Origin: Acidobacteriota bacterium | GTDB taxonomy: Bacteria; Acidobacteriota; Vicinamibacteria; Vicinamibacterales; CAVVIG01 | Length of the DNA stretch: 5,108 nt | Reading direction: 5' to 3' | Assembly (NCBI GenBank): GCA_003222555.1 | Contig: QHWL01000422.1 | Coordinates: 1 to 5,108, forward strand | Position numbers and translations under genes: made by a program | Notes under the pieces: generated by a model | What the model saw: the letters and a program-made list of their open reading frames with translations, nothing else | What the model was told of the DNA's origin: nothing | The model's database searches: none | In this document: positions 4,938 through 5,108 of the stretch, one piece after another | Position numbering within the stretch: the first letter of the stretch is position 1 | How the letters are laid out: each line of letters begins with the position of its first letter

Positions 4938-5108
4938 ATGCGTCATTTCGTTGTGATGATTCTGTTCGCCTCCAACACCATGTTGTTCGCTGCCGGTCCG
5001 CCTGATCTGTTGGTGGCCATCCGGAATGGCGATCACTCGCAGGTCCGGAAATTGATTGAGGCGGCTGGGGAGGTGAACACCGTGGATAACGATGGCACCA
5101 CGGCTTTG
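4938..5108 (+). CDS. Exported ankyrin-repeat protein, N-terminal fragment
   Basis: The first 57 codons of a gene that runs off the right edge with no stop. ATG 4938 is preceded by AGGAG (4926-4930) with a seven-base spacer. Residues 1-19 are a signal peptide (MRHFVVMILFASNTMLFAAG), so the protein is exported. From residue 22 it reads DLLVAIRNGDHSQVRKLIEA, then GEVNTVDNDGTTAL, the standard ankyrin pattern: helix, G-D--Q-VRKLIEAG-like turn, then the beta-turn and D-DG-TAL opening of the next repeat. Ankyrin repeats bind other proteins; the partner is unknown. Exported ankyrin proteins occur widely in soil bacteria. It is divergent from the cytochrome/soxC operon, sharing the intergenic region, so joint regulation is possible but not shown. 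Confidence 0.85.
   Translation, partial: MRHFVVMILFASNTMLFAAGPPDLLVAIRNGDHSQVRKLIEAAGEVNTVDNDGTTAL

Overview
The window looks like a piece of a high-GC, free-living soil-type bacterium with a respiratory chain and many exported proteins. The protein flavour (a HHSF-type DUF6152-like protein, a secreted methyltransferase-like protein ending in a PRQHVLVF motif, and a SoxC-like molybdoenzyme with small c-type cytochromes) best fits Acidobacteriota or a neighbouring soil phylum. This placement rests on recognising protein families, not on a marker gene, and is moderate at best.

Layout, left to right. Positions 1-89 (minus) are the N-terminal end of a small exported protein that runs off the left edge. 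A regulatory gap (90-454) separates it from a plus-strand pair. The first of the pair is an exported protein made of two tandem VOC/glyoxalase-fold domains (455-1441). Just behind it is an exported SAM-methyltransferase-like gene (1464-2122), which is broken by a frameshift that removes about five residues. Facing this pair is a three-gene minus-strand operon (4622 down to 2225). It encodes a diheme c4-type cytochrome with a TTG start, a Tat-exported SoxC-like sulfite dehydrogenase molybdopterin subunit, and a monoheme SoxD-like cytochrome whose start overlaps the end of the molybdoenzyme gene. The 315-base gap 4623-4937 holds a -10-like site for the operon, a long imperfect hairpin and a degenerate 3' half of a tRNA-Asn(GTT). 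At the right edge a plus-strand gene (4938 onward) begins an exported ankyrin-repeat protein.

How the genes work together. The clear functional unit is the minus-strand operon. The molybdoenzyme would oxidise sulfite, or a related small oxyanion, in the periplasm and pass electrons to the monoheme cytochrome and then to the diheme cytochrome and the respiratory chain. No other Sox genes (soxXAYZB) are in view, so the full thiosulfate pathway cannot be claimed. All six protein-coding loci appear to carry export signals, so the segment is an envelope/periplasm neighbourhood. I see no CRISPR array, transposase, toxin-antitoxin pair or defence system. The most unusual items are the secreted tandem VOC protein, the broken secreted methyltransferase with a second suspicious substitution, and the tRNA-Asn relic.
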